From: Sipunculus nudus
Taxonomy: Eukaryota; Annelida; Sipuncula; Golfingiida; Sipunculidae
NCBI GenBank assembly: GCA_026874595.1
Contig: CM049322.1
Span: 1,659,900 to 1,723,899 of the forward strand
DNA length: 64,000 bases
Reading direction: 5' to 3'
Shown here: piece after piece, positions 35,501 to 49,455 of the stretch
Position numbering within the stretch: the first letter of the stretch is position 1
Layout of the letters: every line of letters begins with the position of its first letter
Notes under the pieces: model-generated
What the model was told of the DNA's origin: nothing
Seen by the model: only the letters and a program-made list of their open reading frames with translations
Databases searched by the model: none
Translations under genes and position numbers: made by a program

Positions 35501-38500
35501 GGAAGTCTAACATTATATAATTTCTTCGGAAAATGGTCGGAAAACGCATTTATGGAGACATAGTTCCTTTGTTTACACCTTGCTTACGCTTTGCTTATGC
35601 TTTGCTTATGGTGAAAACACCAAAGAACTCAAGCATTTTTCTGCAAATACAGACAAGTATGAACCATAGGGACACAGCCTGGTTCCCTGGCTACACAATA
35701 GTGCCTGTTAGTCATCATGAATCTAAAAATAAAGGGTCAAACCGTTCTATCTAAATCAGAAATAGATAATACTATAAATTTAAAAAAAGTGATAATATCG
35801 GGATTAGATACCCATTTTTCTTTTTTACCTGAATTGATCAACAGTTATGTTCCAAATTCGACATAAATAGACTCTTGGAGAGCCTAATATTATATTTTAT
35901 CTTCAGAATATGGTTGCAAATCGCCTTTATGGAGACATAGTTCCTTTGCTTACATTTTGCTTACGCTTTGCTTATGCTTTGCTTACGAAGAAAACACCAC
36001 AGATTTTAAGCATTTTTCTACAAATACTCACAAATACTACCCATAGGGACACTGACTGGTTCACTGGCTACACGAAAATACCTGTTAGTGTTCAGTACTC
36101 TAAATATTAGGGATCAAATCGTACAATCAAAATCAGAAATAGCTATTACTTCTCAATTCTAAAAGTGATATAATCTAGTTTAGGGACCCATTTTTCTCTT
36201 TTAACCTCAATAATCAAAAGTTTTTTTACCATATTCGACATAAATAGACTGCTGGGAAGTCTAACATTATATAATTTCTTCGGAAAATGGTCGGAAAACG
36301 CATTTATGGAGACATAGTTCCTTTGTTTACACCTTGCTTACGCTTTGCTTATGCTTTGCTTATGGTGAAAACACCAAAGAACTCAAGCATTTTTCTGCAA
36401 ATACAGACAAGTATGAACCATAGGGACACAGCCTGGTTCCCTGGCTACACAATAGTGCCTGTTAGTCATCATGAATCTACAAATAAAGGGTCAAACCGTT
36501 CTATCTAAATCAGAAATAGATAATACTATAAATTTAAAAAAAGTGATAATATCGGGATTAGATACCCATTTTTCTTTTTTACCTGAATTGATCAACAGTT
36601 ATGTTCCAAATTCGACATAAATAGACTCTTGGAGAGCCTAATATTATATTTTATCTTCAGAATATGGTTGCAAATCGCCTTTATGGAGACATAGTTCCTT
36701 TGCTTACATTTTGCTTACGCTTTGCTTATGCTTTGCTTACGAAGAAAACACCACAGATTTTAAGCATTTTTCTACAAATACTCACAAATACTACACATAG
36801 GGACACTGACTGGTTCACTGGCTACACGAAAATACCTGTTAGTGTTCAGTACTCTAAATATTAGGGATCAAATCGTACAATCAAAATCAGAAATAGCTAT
36901 TACTTCTCAATTCTAAAAGTGATATAATCTAATTTAGGGACCCATTTTTCTCTTTTAACCTCAATAATCAAAAGTTTTTATACCATATTCGACATAAATA
37001 GACTAGTGGGAAGTCTAACATTATATTATTTCTTCGGAAAATGGTCGGAAAACGCATTTATGGAGACATAGTTCCTTTGCTTACACTTTGCTTACGATTG
37101 GCTTATGCTTTGCTTACGGTGAAAACACCAAAGAACTCAAGCATTTTTCTGCAAATACAGACAAGTATGAACCATAGGGACACAGCCTGGTTCCCTGGCT
37201 ACACAATAGTGCCTGTTAGTCATCATGAATCTAAAAATAAAGGGTCAAACCGTTCTATCTAAATCAGAAATAGATAATACTATTAATTTCAAAAAGTGAT
37301 AATATCTAGTTTAGGGACCCATTTTTCTTTTTTACCTGAATTGATTAACAGTTATGTTCCTTCGACATAGATAGACTCTTGGAGAGCCTAATATTATATT
37401 ATACCTTCAGAATATGGTTGCAAATCTCCTTTATGGAGACATAGTTCCTTTGCTTACATTTTGCTTACGCTTTGCTTATGCTTTGCTTACAAAGAAAACA
37501 CCACAGATTTTAAGCATTTTTCTACAAATACTCACAAATACTACCCATAGGGACACAGACTGGTTCACTGGCTACACGATAATACCTGTTAGTGGTCAGT
37601 ACTCTAAATATTAGGGGTCAAATCGTACAATGAAAATCAGAAATAGCTATTACTTCTTAATTCTAAAAGTGATATAATCTAATTTAGGGACCCATTTTTC
37701 TCTTTAAACCTCAATAATCAAACGTTTTTTTTACCATATTCAACATAAATAGACTGCTGGGAAGTCTAACATTATATTATTTCTCCGGAAAATGGTCGGA
37801 AAACGCATTTATGGAGACATAGTTCCTTTGCTTACACCTTGCTAACACTTTGCTTATGCTTTGCTTATGGTGAAAACACCAAAGAACTCAAGCATTTTTC
37901 TGCAAATACAGACAAGTATGAACCATAGGGACACAGCCTGGTTCCCTGGCTACACAATAGTGCCTGTTAGTCATCATGAATCTAAAAATTAAGGGTCAAA
38001 CCGTTCCATCTAAATCAGAAATAGATAATACTATTAATATCAAAAAGTGATAATATCGAGTTTAGGGAGCCATTTTTCTTTTTTACCTGAATTGATCAAC
38101 AGTTATGTTCATAATTCGACAAAAATGGACTCCTGAGAGCCTAATATTATATTATATCTTCAGAATATGGTTGCAAATCGCCTTTATGGAGACATTTTTT
38201 ATTTGCTTACATTTTGCTTACGCTTTGCTTATGCTTTGCTTACGAAGAAAACACCACAGATTTTAAGCATTTTTCTACAAACACTCACAAATACTACCCA
38301 TAGGGACACAGACTGGTTCACTGGCTACATGATAATACCTGTTAGTGGTCAGTACTCTAAATATTAGGGGTCAAATCGTACAATGAAAATCAGAATTAGC
38401 TATTACTTCTTAATTCTAAAAGTGATATAATCTAATTTAGGGACCCATTTTTCTCTTTAAACCTCAATAATCAAACGTTTTTTTTTTACCATATTCAACA

Positions 38501-41500
38501 TAAATAGACTGCTGGGAAGTCTAACATTATATTATTTCTCCGGAAAATGGTCGGAAAACGCATTTATGGAGACATAGTTCCTTTGCTTACACCTTGCTTA
38601 CGCTTTGCTTATGCTTTGCTTACGGTGAAAACACCAAAGAACTCAAGCATTTTTCTGCAAAAACAGACAAGTATGAACCATAGGGACACAGCCTGGTTCC
38701 CTGGCTACACAATAGTGCCTGTTAGTCATCATGAATCTAAAAATTAAGGGTCAAACCGTTCCATCTAAATCAGAAATAGATAATACTATTAATATCAAAA
38801 AGTGATAATATCGAGTTTAGGGAGCCATTTTTCTTTTTTACCTGAATTGATCAACAGTTATGTTCCAAATTCGACAAAAATAGACTCTTGAGAGCCTAAT
38901 ATTATATTATATCTTCAGAATATGGTTGCAAATCGCCTTTATGGAGACACAGTTTCCTTGCTTACATTTTGCTTACGCTTTGCTTATGCTTTGCTTACGA
39001 AGAAAACACCACAGATTTTAAGCATTTTTCTACAAACACTCACAAATACTACCCATAGGGACACTGACTGGTTCACTGGCTACACGAAAATACCTGTTAG
39101 AGGTCAGTACTCTAAATATTAGGGGTCAAATCGTACAATCAAAATCAGAAATAGCTATTACTTCTCAATTCTAAAAGTGATATAATCTAATTTAGGGACC
39201 CATTTTTCTCTTTTAACCTCAACAATCAAAAGTTTTTATACCATATTCGACATAAATAGACTGCTGGGAAGTCTAACATTATATTATTTCTTCGGAAAAT
39301 GGTCGGAAAACGCATTTATGGAGACATAGTTCCTTTGCTTACACTTTGCTTACGCTTTGCTTATGCTTTTCTTACGGTGAAAACACCAAAGAACTCAAGC
39401 AATTTTTTTTAAATACAGACAAGTATGAACCATAGGGACACAGCCTGGTTCCCTGGCTACACAATAGTGCCTGTAAGTCATCATGAATCTAAAAATTAAG
39501 GGTCAAACCGTTCTAACTAAATCAGAAATAGATAATACTATTAATTTCAAAAAGTGATAATATCGAGTTTAGGGAGCCATTTTTCTTTTTTACCTGAAGT
39601 GATCAACAGTTATGTTCCTTCGACATAGATAGACTCTTGGAGAGCCTAATATTATATTATATCTGCAGAATATGGTTGCAAATCGCCTTTATGGAGACAT
39701 AGTTCCGTTGCTTACATTTTGCTTACGCTTTGCTTATGCTTTGCTTACGAAGAAAACACCACAGAATTTAAACATTTCTCTACAAATACTCACAAATACT
39801 ACCCATAGGGACACTGACTGGTTCACTGGCTACACGATTATACCTGTTGGTGGTCAGTACTCTAAATATTAGGGGTCAAATCGTACAATCAAAATCAGAA
39901 ATAGCTATTACTTCTCAATTCTAAAAGTGATATAATCTAGTTTAGGGACCCATTTTTCTCTTTTAACCTCAATAATCAAAAGTTTTTTTACCATATTCGA
40001 CATAAATAGACTGCTGGGAAGTCTAACATTATATAATTTCTTCGGAAAATGGTCGGAAAACGCATTTATGGAGACATAGTTCCTTTGTTTACACCTTGCT
40101 TACGCTTTGCTTATGCTTTGCTTATGGTGAAAACACCAAAGAACTCAAGCATTTTTCTGCAAATACAGACAAGTATGAACCATAGGGACACAGCCTGGTT
40201 CCCTGGCTACACAATAGTGCCTGTTAGTCATCATGAATCTAAAAATAAAGGGTCAAACCGTTCTATCTAAATCAGAAAAAGATAATACTATTAATTTCAA
40301 AAAGTGATAATATCGAGTTTAGGGACCCATTTTTCTTTTTTACCTGAATTGATTAACAGTTATGTTCCTTCGACATAGATAGACTCTTGGAGAGCCTAAT
40401 ATTATATTATACCTTCAGAATATGGTTGCAAATCTCCTTTATGGAGACATAGTTCCTTTGCTTACATTTTGCTTACGCTTTGCTTATGCTTTGCTTACGA
40501 AGAAAACACCACAGATTTTAAGCATTTTTCTACAAATACTCACAAATACTACCCATAGGGACACGGACTGGTTCATTGGCTACACGATAATACCTGTTAG
40601 TGGTCAGTACTCTAAATATTAGGGGTCAAATCGTACAATGAAAATCAGAAATAGCTATTACTTCTTAATTCTAAAAGTGATATAATCTAATTTAGGGACC
40701 CATTTTTCTCTTTAAACCTCAATAATCAAGCGTTTTTTTTTACCATATTCAACATAAATAGACTGCTGGGAAGTCTAACATTATATTATTTCTCCGGAAA
40801 ATGGTCGGAAAACGCATTTATGGAGACATAGTTCCTTTGCTTACACCTTGCTAACACTTTGCTTATGCTTTGCTTATGGTGAAAACACCAAAGAACTCAA
40901 GCATTTTTCTGCAAATACAGACAAGTATGGACCATAGGGACACAGCCTGGTTCCCTGGCTACACAATAGTGCCTGTTAGTCATCATGAATCTAAAAATTA
41001 AGGGTCAAACCGTTCCATCTAAATCAGAAATAGATAATACTATTAATATCAAAAAGTGATAATATCGAGTTTAAGGAGCCATTTTTCTTTTTTACCTGAA
41101 TTGATCAACAGTTATGTTCCAAATTCGACAAAAATGGACTCCTGAGAGCCTAATATTATATTATATCTTCAGAATATGGTTGCAAATCGCCTTTATGGAG
41201 ACATTTTTTATTTGCTTACATTTTGCTTACGCTTTGCTTATGCTTTGCTTACGAAGAAAACACCACAGATTTTAAGCATTTTTTTCTACAAACACTCACA
41301 AATACTACCCATAGGGACACAGACTGGTTCACTGGCTACATGATAATACCTGTTAGTGGTCAGTACTCTAAATATTAGGGGTCAAATCGTACAATGAAAA
41401 TCAGAATTAGCTATTACTTCTTAATTCTAAAAGTGATATAATCTAATTTAGGGACCCATTTTTCTCTTTAAACCTCAATAATCAAACGTTTTTTTTTTAC

Positions 41501-42310
41501 CATATTCAACATAAATAGACTGCTGGGAAGTCTAACATTATATTATTTCTCCGGAAAATGGTCGGAAAACGCATTTATAGAGACATAGTTCCTTTGCTTA
41601 CACCTTGCTTACGCTTTGCTTATGCTTTGCTTATGGTGAAAACACCAAAGAACTCAAGCATTTTTCTGCAAAAACAGACAAGTATGAACCATAGGGAGAC
41701 AGCCTGGTTCCCTGGCTACACAATAGTGCCTGTTAGTCATCATGAATCTAAAAATTAAGGGTCAAACCGTTCCATCTAAATCAGAAATAGATAATACTAT
41801 TAATATCAAAAAGTGATAATATCGAGTTTAGGGAGCCATTTTTCTTTTTTACCTGAATTGATCAACAGTTATGTTCCAAATTCGACAAAAATAGACTCTT
41901 GAGAGCCTAATATTATATTATATCTTCAGAATATGGTTGCAAATCGCCTTTATGGAGACATAGTTTCCTTGCTTACATTTTGCTTACGCTTTGCTTATGC
42001 TTTGCTTACGAAGAAAACACCACAGATTTTAAGCATTTTTCTACAAACACTCACAAATACTACCCATAGGGACACTGACTGGTTCACTGGCTACACGAAA
42101 ATACCTGGTTAGAGGTCAGTACTCTAAATATTAGGGGTCAAATCGTACAATCAAAATCAGAAATAGCTATTACTTCTCAATTCTAAAAGTGATATAATCT
42201 AATTTAGGGACCCATTTTTCTCTTTTAACCTCAACAATCAAAAGTTTTTATACCATATTCGACATAAATAGACTGCTGGGAAGTCTAACATTATATTATT
42301 TCTTCGGAAA
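32524..42310 (+). repeat. Large tandem duplication, copy 2 (26 units, 9787 bp)
   Basis: Order: B2 (32524), A1 (32897), B5 (33274), A3 (33647), B4 with deletion (34025), A3 (34400), B3 (34777), A1 (35154), B1 (35533), A2 (35910), B1 (36287), A2 (36664), B mosaic (37041), A5 (37414), B6 (37792), A6 (38167), B7 (38547), A7 (38922), B2 with stop (39299), A1 (39672), B1 (40049), A5 (40422), B6 (40801), A6 with insertion (41176), B7 (41558), A7 with insertion (41933). Against copy 1 there is one extra dimer, 36664-37413 or its equivalent. The copies also share TTTCCTCGG before 25743 and 34777 and CAAGCGTTTTT before 31014 and 40801. Confidence 0.92.
36664..37413 (+). repeat. Extra A-B dimer in duplication copy 2
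   Basis: An A2 unit (36664) and a mosaic B unit (37041) have no partner in copy 1, where B1 at 27253 is followed directly by A5 at 27626. The B unit has a B2-like spacer (GTTTTTATACC, private GACTAGTGGG), a private CTTACGATTGGC and the B1 frame extension. Either copy 2 gained the dimer or copy 1 lost it; this window cannot decide. Confidence 0.8.
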
Positions 42311-45300
42311 ATGGTCGGAAAACGCATTTATGGAGACATAGTTCCTTTGCTTACACTTTGCTTACGCTTTGCTTATGCTTTTATTACGGTGAAAACACCA
42401 AAGAACTCAAGCAATTTTTTGGAAATACAGACAAGTATGAACCATAGGGACACAGTCTGGATCCCTGGTTACACAATAGTGCCTGTTAGTTATCACGAAT
42501 CTAAAAATTAAGGGTCAAACCGTTCTATCTAAATCAGAAATAGATAATACTATTAATTTCAAAAAGTGATAATATTGAGTTTAGGGAGCCATTTTTCTTT
42601 TTTACCTCAATTGATCAACAGTTATGTTCCTTCGACATAGATAGACTCTTGGAGAGCCTAATATTATATTATATCTTCAGAATATGGTTGCAAATCGCCT
42701 TTATGGAGACATAGTTCCTTTGCTTACATTTTGCTTACGCTTTGCTTATGCTTTGCTTACGAAGAAAACACCACAGATTTTAAGCATTTTTCTACAAACA
42801 CTCACAAATACTACCCATAGGGACACTGACTGGTTCACTGGCTACACGAAAATACCTGTTAGTGGTCAGTACTCTAAATATTAGGGGTCAAATCGTACAA
42901 TCAAAATCAGAAATAGCTATTACTTCTCAATTCTAAAAGTGATATAATCTAATTTAGGGACCCATTTTTCTCTTTTAACCTCAACAATCAAAAGTTTTTA
43001 TACCATATTCGACATAAATAGACTGCTTGGAAGTCTAACATTATATTATTTCTTCGGAAAATGGTCGGAAAACGCATTTATGGAGACATAGTTCCTTTGC
43101 TTACACTTTGCTTACGCTTTGCTTATGCTTTTATTACGGTGAAAACACCAAAGAACTCAAGCAATTTTTTGGAAATACAGACAAGTATGAACCATAGGGA
43201 CACAGTCTGGTTCCCTGGCTACACAATAGTGCCTGTTAGTCATCATGAATCTAAAAATTAAGGGTCAAACCGTTCCATCTAAATCAGAAATAGATAATAC
43301 TGTTAATTTCAAAAAGTGATAATATCGGGATTAGGGACCCCTTTTTCTTTTTTACCTGAATTGATCAACAGTTATGTTCCAAATTCGACATAAATAGACT
43401 CTTGGAGAGCCTAATATTATATTATATCTTCAGAATATGGTTGCAAATCGCCTTTATGGAGACATAGTTCCTTTGCTTACATTTTGCTTACGCTTTGCTT
43501 ATGCTTTGCTTACGAAGAAAACACCACAGATTTTAAGCATTTTTCTACAAACACTCACAAATACTACCCATAGGGACACTGACTGGTTCACTGGCTTCAC
43601 GAAAATACCTGTTAGTGGTCAGTACTCTAAATATTAGGGGTCAAATCGTACAATCAAAATCAGAAATAGCTATTACTTCTCCATTTCTAAAAGTGATATA
43701 ATCTAATTTAGGGACCCATTTTTCTCTTTTAACCTCAATAATCAAAAGTTTTGTTACCATATTCGACATAAATAGACTGCTGGGAAGTCTAACATTATAT
43801 TATTTCTTCGGAAAATGGTCGGAAAACGCATTTATGGAGACATAGTTCCTTTGCTTACACTTTGCTTACGCTTTGCTTATGCTTTGCTTACGGTGAAAAC
43901 ACCAAAGAACTCAAGCATTTTTCTGCAAACACAGACAAGTATGAACCATAGGGACACAGCCTGGTTCCCTTGCTACACAATAGTGCCTGTTAGTCATCAT
44001 GAATCTAAAAATTAAGGGTCAAACCGTTCCATCTAAATCAGAAATTGATAATACTATTAATTTCAAAAAGTGATAATATCGGGATTAGGGACCCATTTTT
44101 CTTTTTTACCTGAATTGATCAACAGTTATGTTCCAAATTCGACATAGATAGACTCTTGGAGAGCCTAATAATATATTATATCTTCAGAATATGGTTGCAA
44201 ATCGCCTTTATGGAGACATAGTTCCTTTGCTTACATTTTGCTTACGCTTTGCTTATGCTTTGCTTACGAAGAAAACACCACCGATTTTAAGCATTATTCT
44301 ACAAATACTCACAAATACTACCCATAGGGACACAGATTGGTTCACTGGCTACATAATAATACCTGTTAGTGGTCAGTACTCTAAATATTAGGGGTCAAAT
44401 CGTACAATCAAAATCAGAAATAGCTATTACTTCTCAATTCTAAAAGTGATATAATCTAATTTAGGGACCCATTTTTCTCTTTTAACCTCAATAATCAAAA
44501 GTTTTTTTTACCATATTCGACATAAATAGACTGCTGGGAAGTCTAACATTATATTATTTCTTCGGAAAATGGTCGGAAAACGCATTTATGGAGACATAGT
44601 TCCTTTGCTTACACTTTGCTTACGCTTTGCTTATGCTTTGCTTACGGTGAAAACACCAAAGAACTCAAGCATTTTTCTGCAAATACAGACAAGTATGAAC
44701 CATAGGGACACAGCCTGGTTCCGTGGCTACACAATAGTGCCTGTTAGTCATCATGAATCTAAAAATTAAGGGTCAAACCGTTACATCTAAATCAGAAATA
44801 GATAATACTATAAATTTCAAAAAAGTGATAATATCGGGATTAGATACCCATTTTTCTTTTTTACCTGAATTGATCAACAGTTATGTTCCAAATTCGACAT
44901 AAATAGACTCTTGGAGAGCCTAATATTATATTTTATCTTCAGAATATGGTTGCAAATCGCCTTTATGGAGACATAGTTCCGTTGCTTACATTTTGCTTAC
45001 GCTTTGCTTATGCTTTGCTTACGAAGAAAACACCACAGAATTTAAACATTTCTCTACAAATACTCACAAATACTACCCATAGGGACACTGACTGGTTCAC
45101 TGGCTACACGATTATACCTGTTGGTGGTCAGTACTCTAAATATTAGGGGTCAAATCGTACAATCAAAATCAGAAATAGCTATTACTTCTCAATTCTAAAA
45201 GTGATATAATCTAGTTTAGGGACCCATTTTTCTCTTTTAACCTCAATAATCAAAAGTTTTTTTACCATATTCGACATAAATAGACTGCTGGGAAGTCTAA

Positions 45301-46824
45301 CATTATATAATTTCTTCGGAAAATGGTCGGAAAACGCATTTATGGAGACATAGTTCCTTTGTTTACACTTTGCTTACGCTTTGCTTATGCTTTGCTTATG
45401 GTGAAAACACCAAAGAACTCAAGCATTTTTCTGCAAATACAGACAAGTATGAACCATAGGGACACAGCCTGGTTCCCTGGCTACACAATAGTGCCTGTTA
45501 GTCATCATGAATCTAAAAATTAAGGGTCAAACCGTTCTATCTAAATCAGAAATAGATAATACTATTAATATCAAAAAGTGATAATATCGAGTTTAGGGAG
45601 CCATTTTTCTTTTTTACCTGAATTGATCAACAGTTATGTTCCAAATTCGACAAAAATAGACTCTTGAGAGCCTAATATTATATTATATCTTCAGAATATG
45701 GTTGCAAATCGCCTTTATGGAGACATAGTTTCCTTGCTTACATTTTGCTTACGCTTTGCTTATGCTTTGCTTACGAAGAAAACACCACAGATTTTAAGCA
45801 TTTTTCTACAAACACTCACAAATACTACCCATAGGGACACTGACTGGTTCACTGGCTACACGAAAATACCTGTTAGAGGTCAGTACTCTAAATATTAGGG
45901 GTCAAATCGTACAATCAAAATCAGAAATAGCTATTACTTCTCAATTCTAAAAGGGATATAATCTAATTTAGGGACCCATTTTTCTCTTTTAACCTCAACA
46001 ATCAAAAGTTTTTATACCATATTCGACATAAATAGACTGCTGGGAAGTCTAACATTATATTATTTCTTCGGAAAATGGTCGGAAAACGCATTTATGGAGA
46101 CATAGTTCCTTTGCTTACACTTTGCTTACGCTTTGCTTATGCTTTTCTTACGGTGAAAACACCAAAGAACTCAAGCAATTTTTTTGAAATACAGACAAGT
46201 ATGAACCATAGGGACACAGCCTGGTTCCCTGGCTACACAATAGTGCCTGTAAGTCATCATGAATCTAAAAATTAAGGGTCAAACCGTTCTAACTAAATCA
46301 GAAATAGATAATACTATTAATTTCAAAAAGTGATAATATCGAGTTTAGGGAGCCATTTTTCTTTTTTACCTGAAGTGATCAACAGTTATGTTCCTTCGAC
46401 ATAGATAGACTCTTGGAGAGCCTAATATTATATTATATCTGCAGAATATGGTTGCAAATCGCCTTTATGGAGACATAGTTCCGTTGCTTACATTTTGCTT
46501 ACGCTTTGCTTATGCTTTGCTTACGAAGAAAACACCACAGAATTTAAACATTTCTCTACAAATACTCACAAATACTACCCATAGGGACACTGACTGGTTC
46601 ACTGGCTACACGATTATACCTGTTGGTGGTCAGTACTCTAAATATTAGGGGTCAAATCGTACAATCAAAATCAGAAATAGCTATTACTTCTCAATTCTAA
46701 AAGTGATATAATCTAGTTTAGGGACCCATTTTTCTCTTTTAACCTCAACAATCAAAAGTTTTTATACCATATTCGACATAAATAGGCTGCTGGGAAGTCT
46801 AACATTATATTATTTCTTCGGAAA
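42311..46824 (+). repeat. Mixed A/B block, 12 units
   Basis: Order: B5 (42311), A4 (42684), B5 (43061), A4 (43437), B4 (43815), A3 (44191), B3 (44569), A1 (44946), B1 (45323), A7 (45698), B2 (46075), A1 (46448). The first four are a local duplication of a B5-A4 dimer: both B5 units share ACAGTCTGG, unlike other B5 units. The unit at 42311 follows the A7 lesion directly, where copy 1 of the 9 kb block continues with B2-A1-B5, so a B2-A1 dimer may have been lost here. Confidence 0.82.
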
Positions 46825-47197
46825 ATGGTCGCAAAACGCATTTATGGAGACATAGTTCCTTTGCTTACACTTTGCTTAAGCTTTGCTTATGCTTTTATTA
46901 CGGTGAAAACACCAAAGAACTCAAGCAATTTTTTGGAAATACAGACAAGTATGAACCATAGGGACACAGCCTGGTTCCCTGGCTACACAATAGTGCCTGT
47001 TAGTCATCACAAATCTAAAAATTAAGGGTCAAACCGTTCTATCTAATTCAGAAATAGATAATACTATTAATTTCAAAAAGTGATAATATTGAGTTTAGGT
47101 AGCCATTTTTCTTTTTTACCTCAATTGTTCAACAGTTATGTTCCTTCGACATAGATAGACTCTTGGAGAGCCTAATATTATATTATATCTTCAGAAT

Positions 47198-47574
47198 ATG
47201 GTTGCAAATCGCCTTTATGGAGACATAGTTCCTTTGCTTACATTTTGCTTACGCTTTGCTTATGCTTTGCTTACGAAGAAAATACCACCGATTTTAAGCA
47301 TTATTCTACAAATACTCACAAATACTACCCTTAGGGACACAGACTGTTTCACTGGCTACATAATAATACCTGTTAGTGGTCAGTACTCTAAATATTTAGG
47401 GTCAAATCGTACAATCAAAATCAGAAATAGCTATTACTTCTCAATTCTAAAAGTGATATAATCTAATTAAGGGACCCATTTTTCTCTTTTAACCTCAATA
47501 ATCAAAAGTTTTTACACCATATTCGACATAAATAGACTGCTGGGAAGTCTAACATTATATTATTTCTTCGGAAA
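47198..47574 (+). repeat. A3 unit with lost stop and private changes, frame open for 87 codons
   Basis: It shows AAAATACCACC, CCCTTAGGGAC and GACTGTTTC, all repeated at 60749, together with TATTTAGGGTC, repeated only at 13321. It is thus linked by variants to two different places, 13.5 kb to the right and 33.9 kb to the left. Confidence 0.85.
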
Positions 47575-49455
47575 ATGGTCGGAAAACGCATTTATGGAGA
47601 CATAGTTCCTTTGCTTACACTTTGCTTACGCTTTGCTTATGCTTTTCTTACGGTGAAAACACCAAAGAACTCAAGCAATTTTTTTTTAAATACAGACAAG
47701 TATGAACCATAGGGACACAGCCTGGTTCCCTGGCTACACAATACTGCCTGTTAGTCATCATGAATCTAAAAATTAAGGGTCAAACCATTCTAACTAAATC
47801 AGAAATAGATAATACTATTAATTTCAAAAAGTGATAATATCGAGTTTAGGGAGCCATTTTTCTTTTTTACTTGAATTGATCAACAGTTATGTTCCTTCGA
47901 CATAGATAGACTCTTGGAGAGCCTAATATTATATTATATCTGCAGAATATGGTTGCAAATCGCCTTTATGGAGACATAGTTCCGTTGCTTACATTTTGCT
48001 TACGCTTTGCTTATGCTTTGTTTACGAAGAAAACACCTCAGAATTTAAACATTTCTCTACAAATACTCACAAATACTACCCATAGGGACACTGACTGGTT
48101 CACTGGCTACACGATTATACCTGTTGGTGGTCAGTACTCTAAATATTAGGGGTCAAATCGTACAATCAAAATCAGAAATAGCTATTACTTCTCAATTCTA
48201 AAAGTGATATAATCTAGTTTAGGGACCCATTTTTCTCTTTTAACCTCCATAATCAAAAGTTTTTTTACCATATTCGACATAAATAGACTGCTGGGAAGTC
48301 TAACATTATATAATTTCTTCGGAAAATGGTCGGAAAACGCATTTATGGAGACATAGTTCCTTTGTTTACACCTTGCTTACGCTTTGCTTATGCTTTGCTT
48401 ATGGTGAAAACACCAAAGAACTCAAGCATTTTTCTGCAAATACAGACAAGTATGAACCATAGGGACACAGCCTGGTTCCCTGGCTACACAATAGTGCCTG
48501 TTAGTCATCATGAATCTAAAAATTAAGGGTCAAACCGTTCCATCTAAATCAGAAATTGATAATACTATTAATTTCAAAAAGTGATAATATCGGGATTAGG
48601 GACCCATTCTTCTTTTTTACCTGAATTGATCAACAGTTATGTTCCAAATTCGACATAGATAGACTCTTGGAGAGCCTAATAATATATTATATCTTCAGAA
48701 TATGGTTGCAAATCGCCTTTATGGAGACATAGTTCCTTTGCTTACATTTTGCTTACGCTTTGCTTATGCTTTGCTTACGAAGAAAACACCACCGATTTTA
48801 AGCATTATTCTACAAATACTCACAAATACTACCCATAGGGACACAGATTGGTTCACTGGCTACATAATAATACCTGTTAGTGGTCAGTACTCTAAATATT
48901 AGGGGTCAAATCGTACAATCAAAATCAGAAATAGCTATTACTTCTCAATTCTAAAAGTGATATAATCTAATTTAGGGACCCATTTTTCTCTTTTAACCTC
49001 AATAATCAAAAGTTTTTTTACCATATTCGACATAAATAGACTGCTGGGAAGTCTAACATTATATTATTTCTTCGGAAAATGGTCGGAAAACGCATTTATG
49101 GAGACATAGTTCCTTTGCTTACACTTTGCTTACGCTTTGCTTATGCTTTGCTTACGGTGAAAACACCAAAGAACTCAAGCATTTTTCTGCAAATACAGAC
49201 AAGTATGAACCATAGGGACACAGCCTGGTTCCGTGGCTACACAATAGTGCCTGGTAGTCATCATGAATCTAAAAATTAAGGGTCAAACCGTTACATCTAA
49301 ATCAGAAATAGATAATACTATAAATTTAAAAAAAGTGATAATATCGGGATTAGATACCCATTTTTCTTTTTTACCTGAATTGATCAACAGTTATGTTCCA
49401 AATTCGACATAAATAGACTCTTGGAGAGCCTAATATTATATTTTATCTTCAGAAT

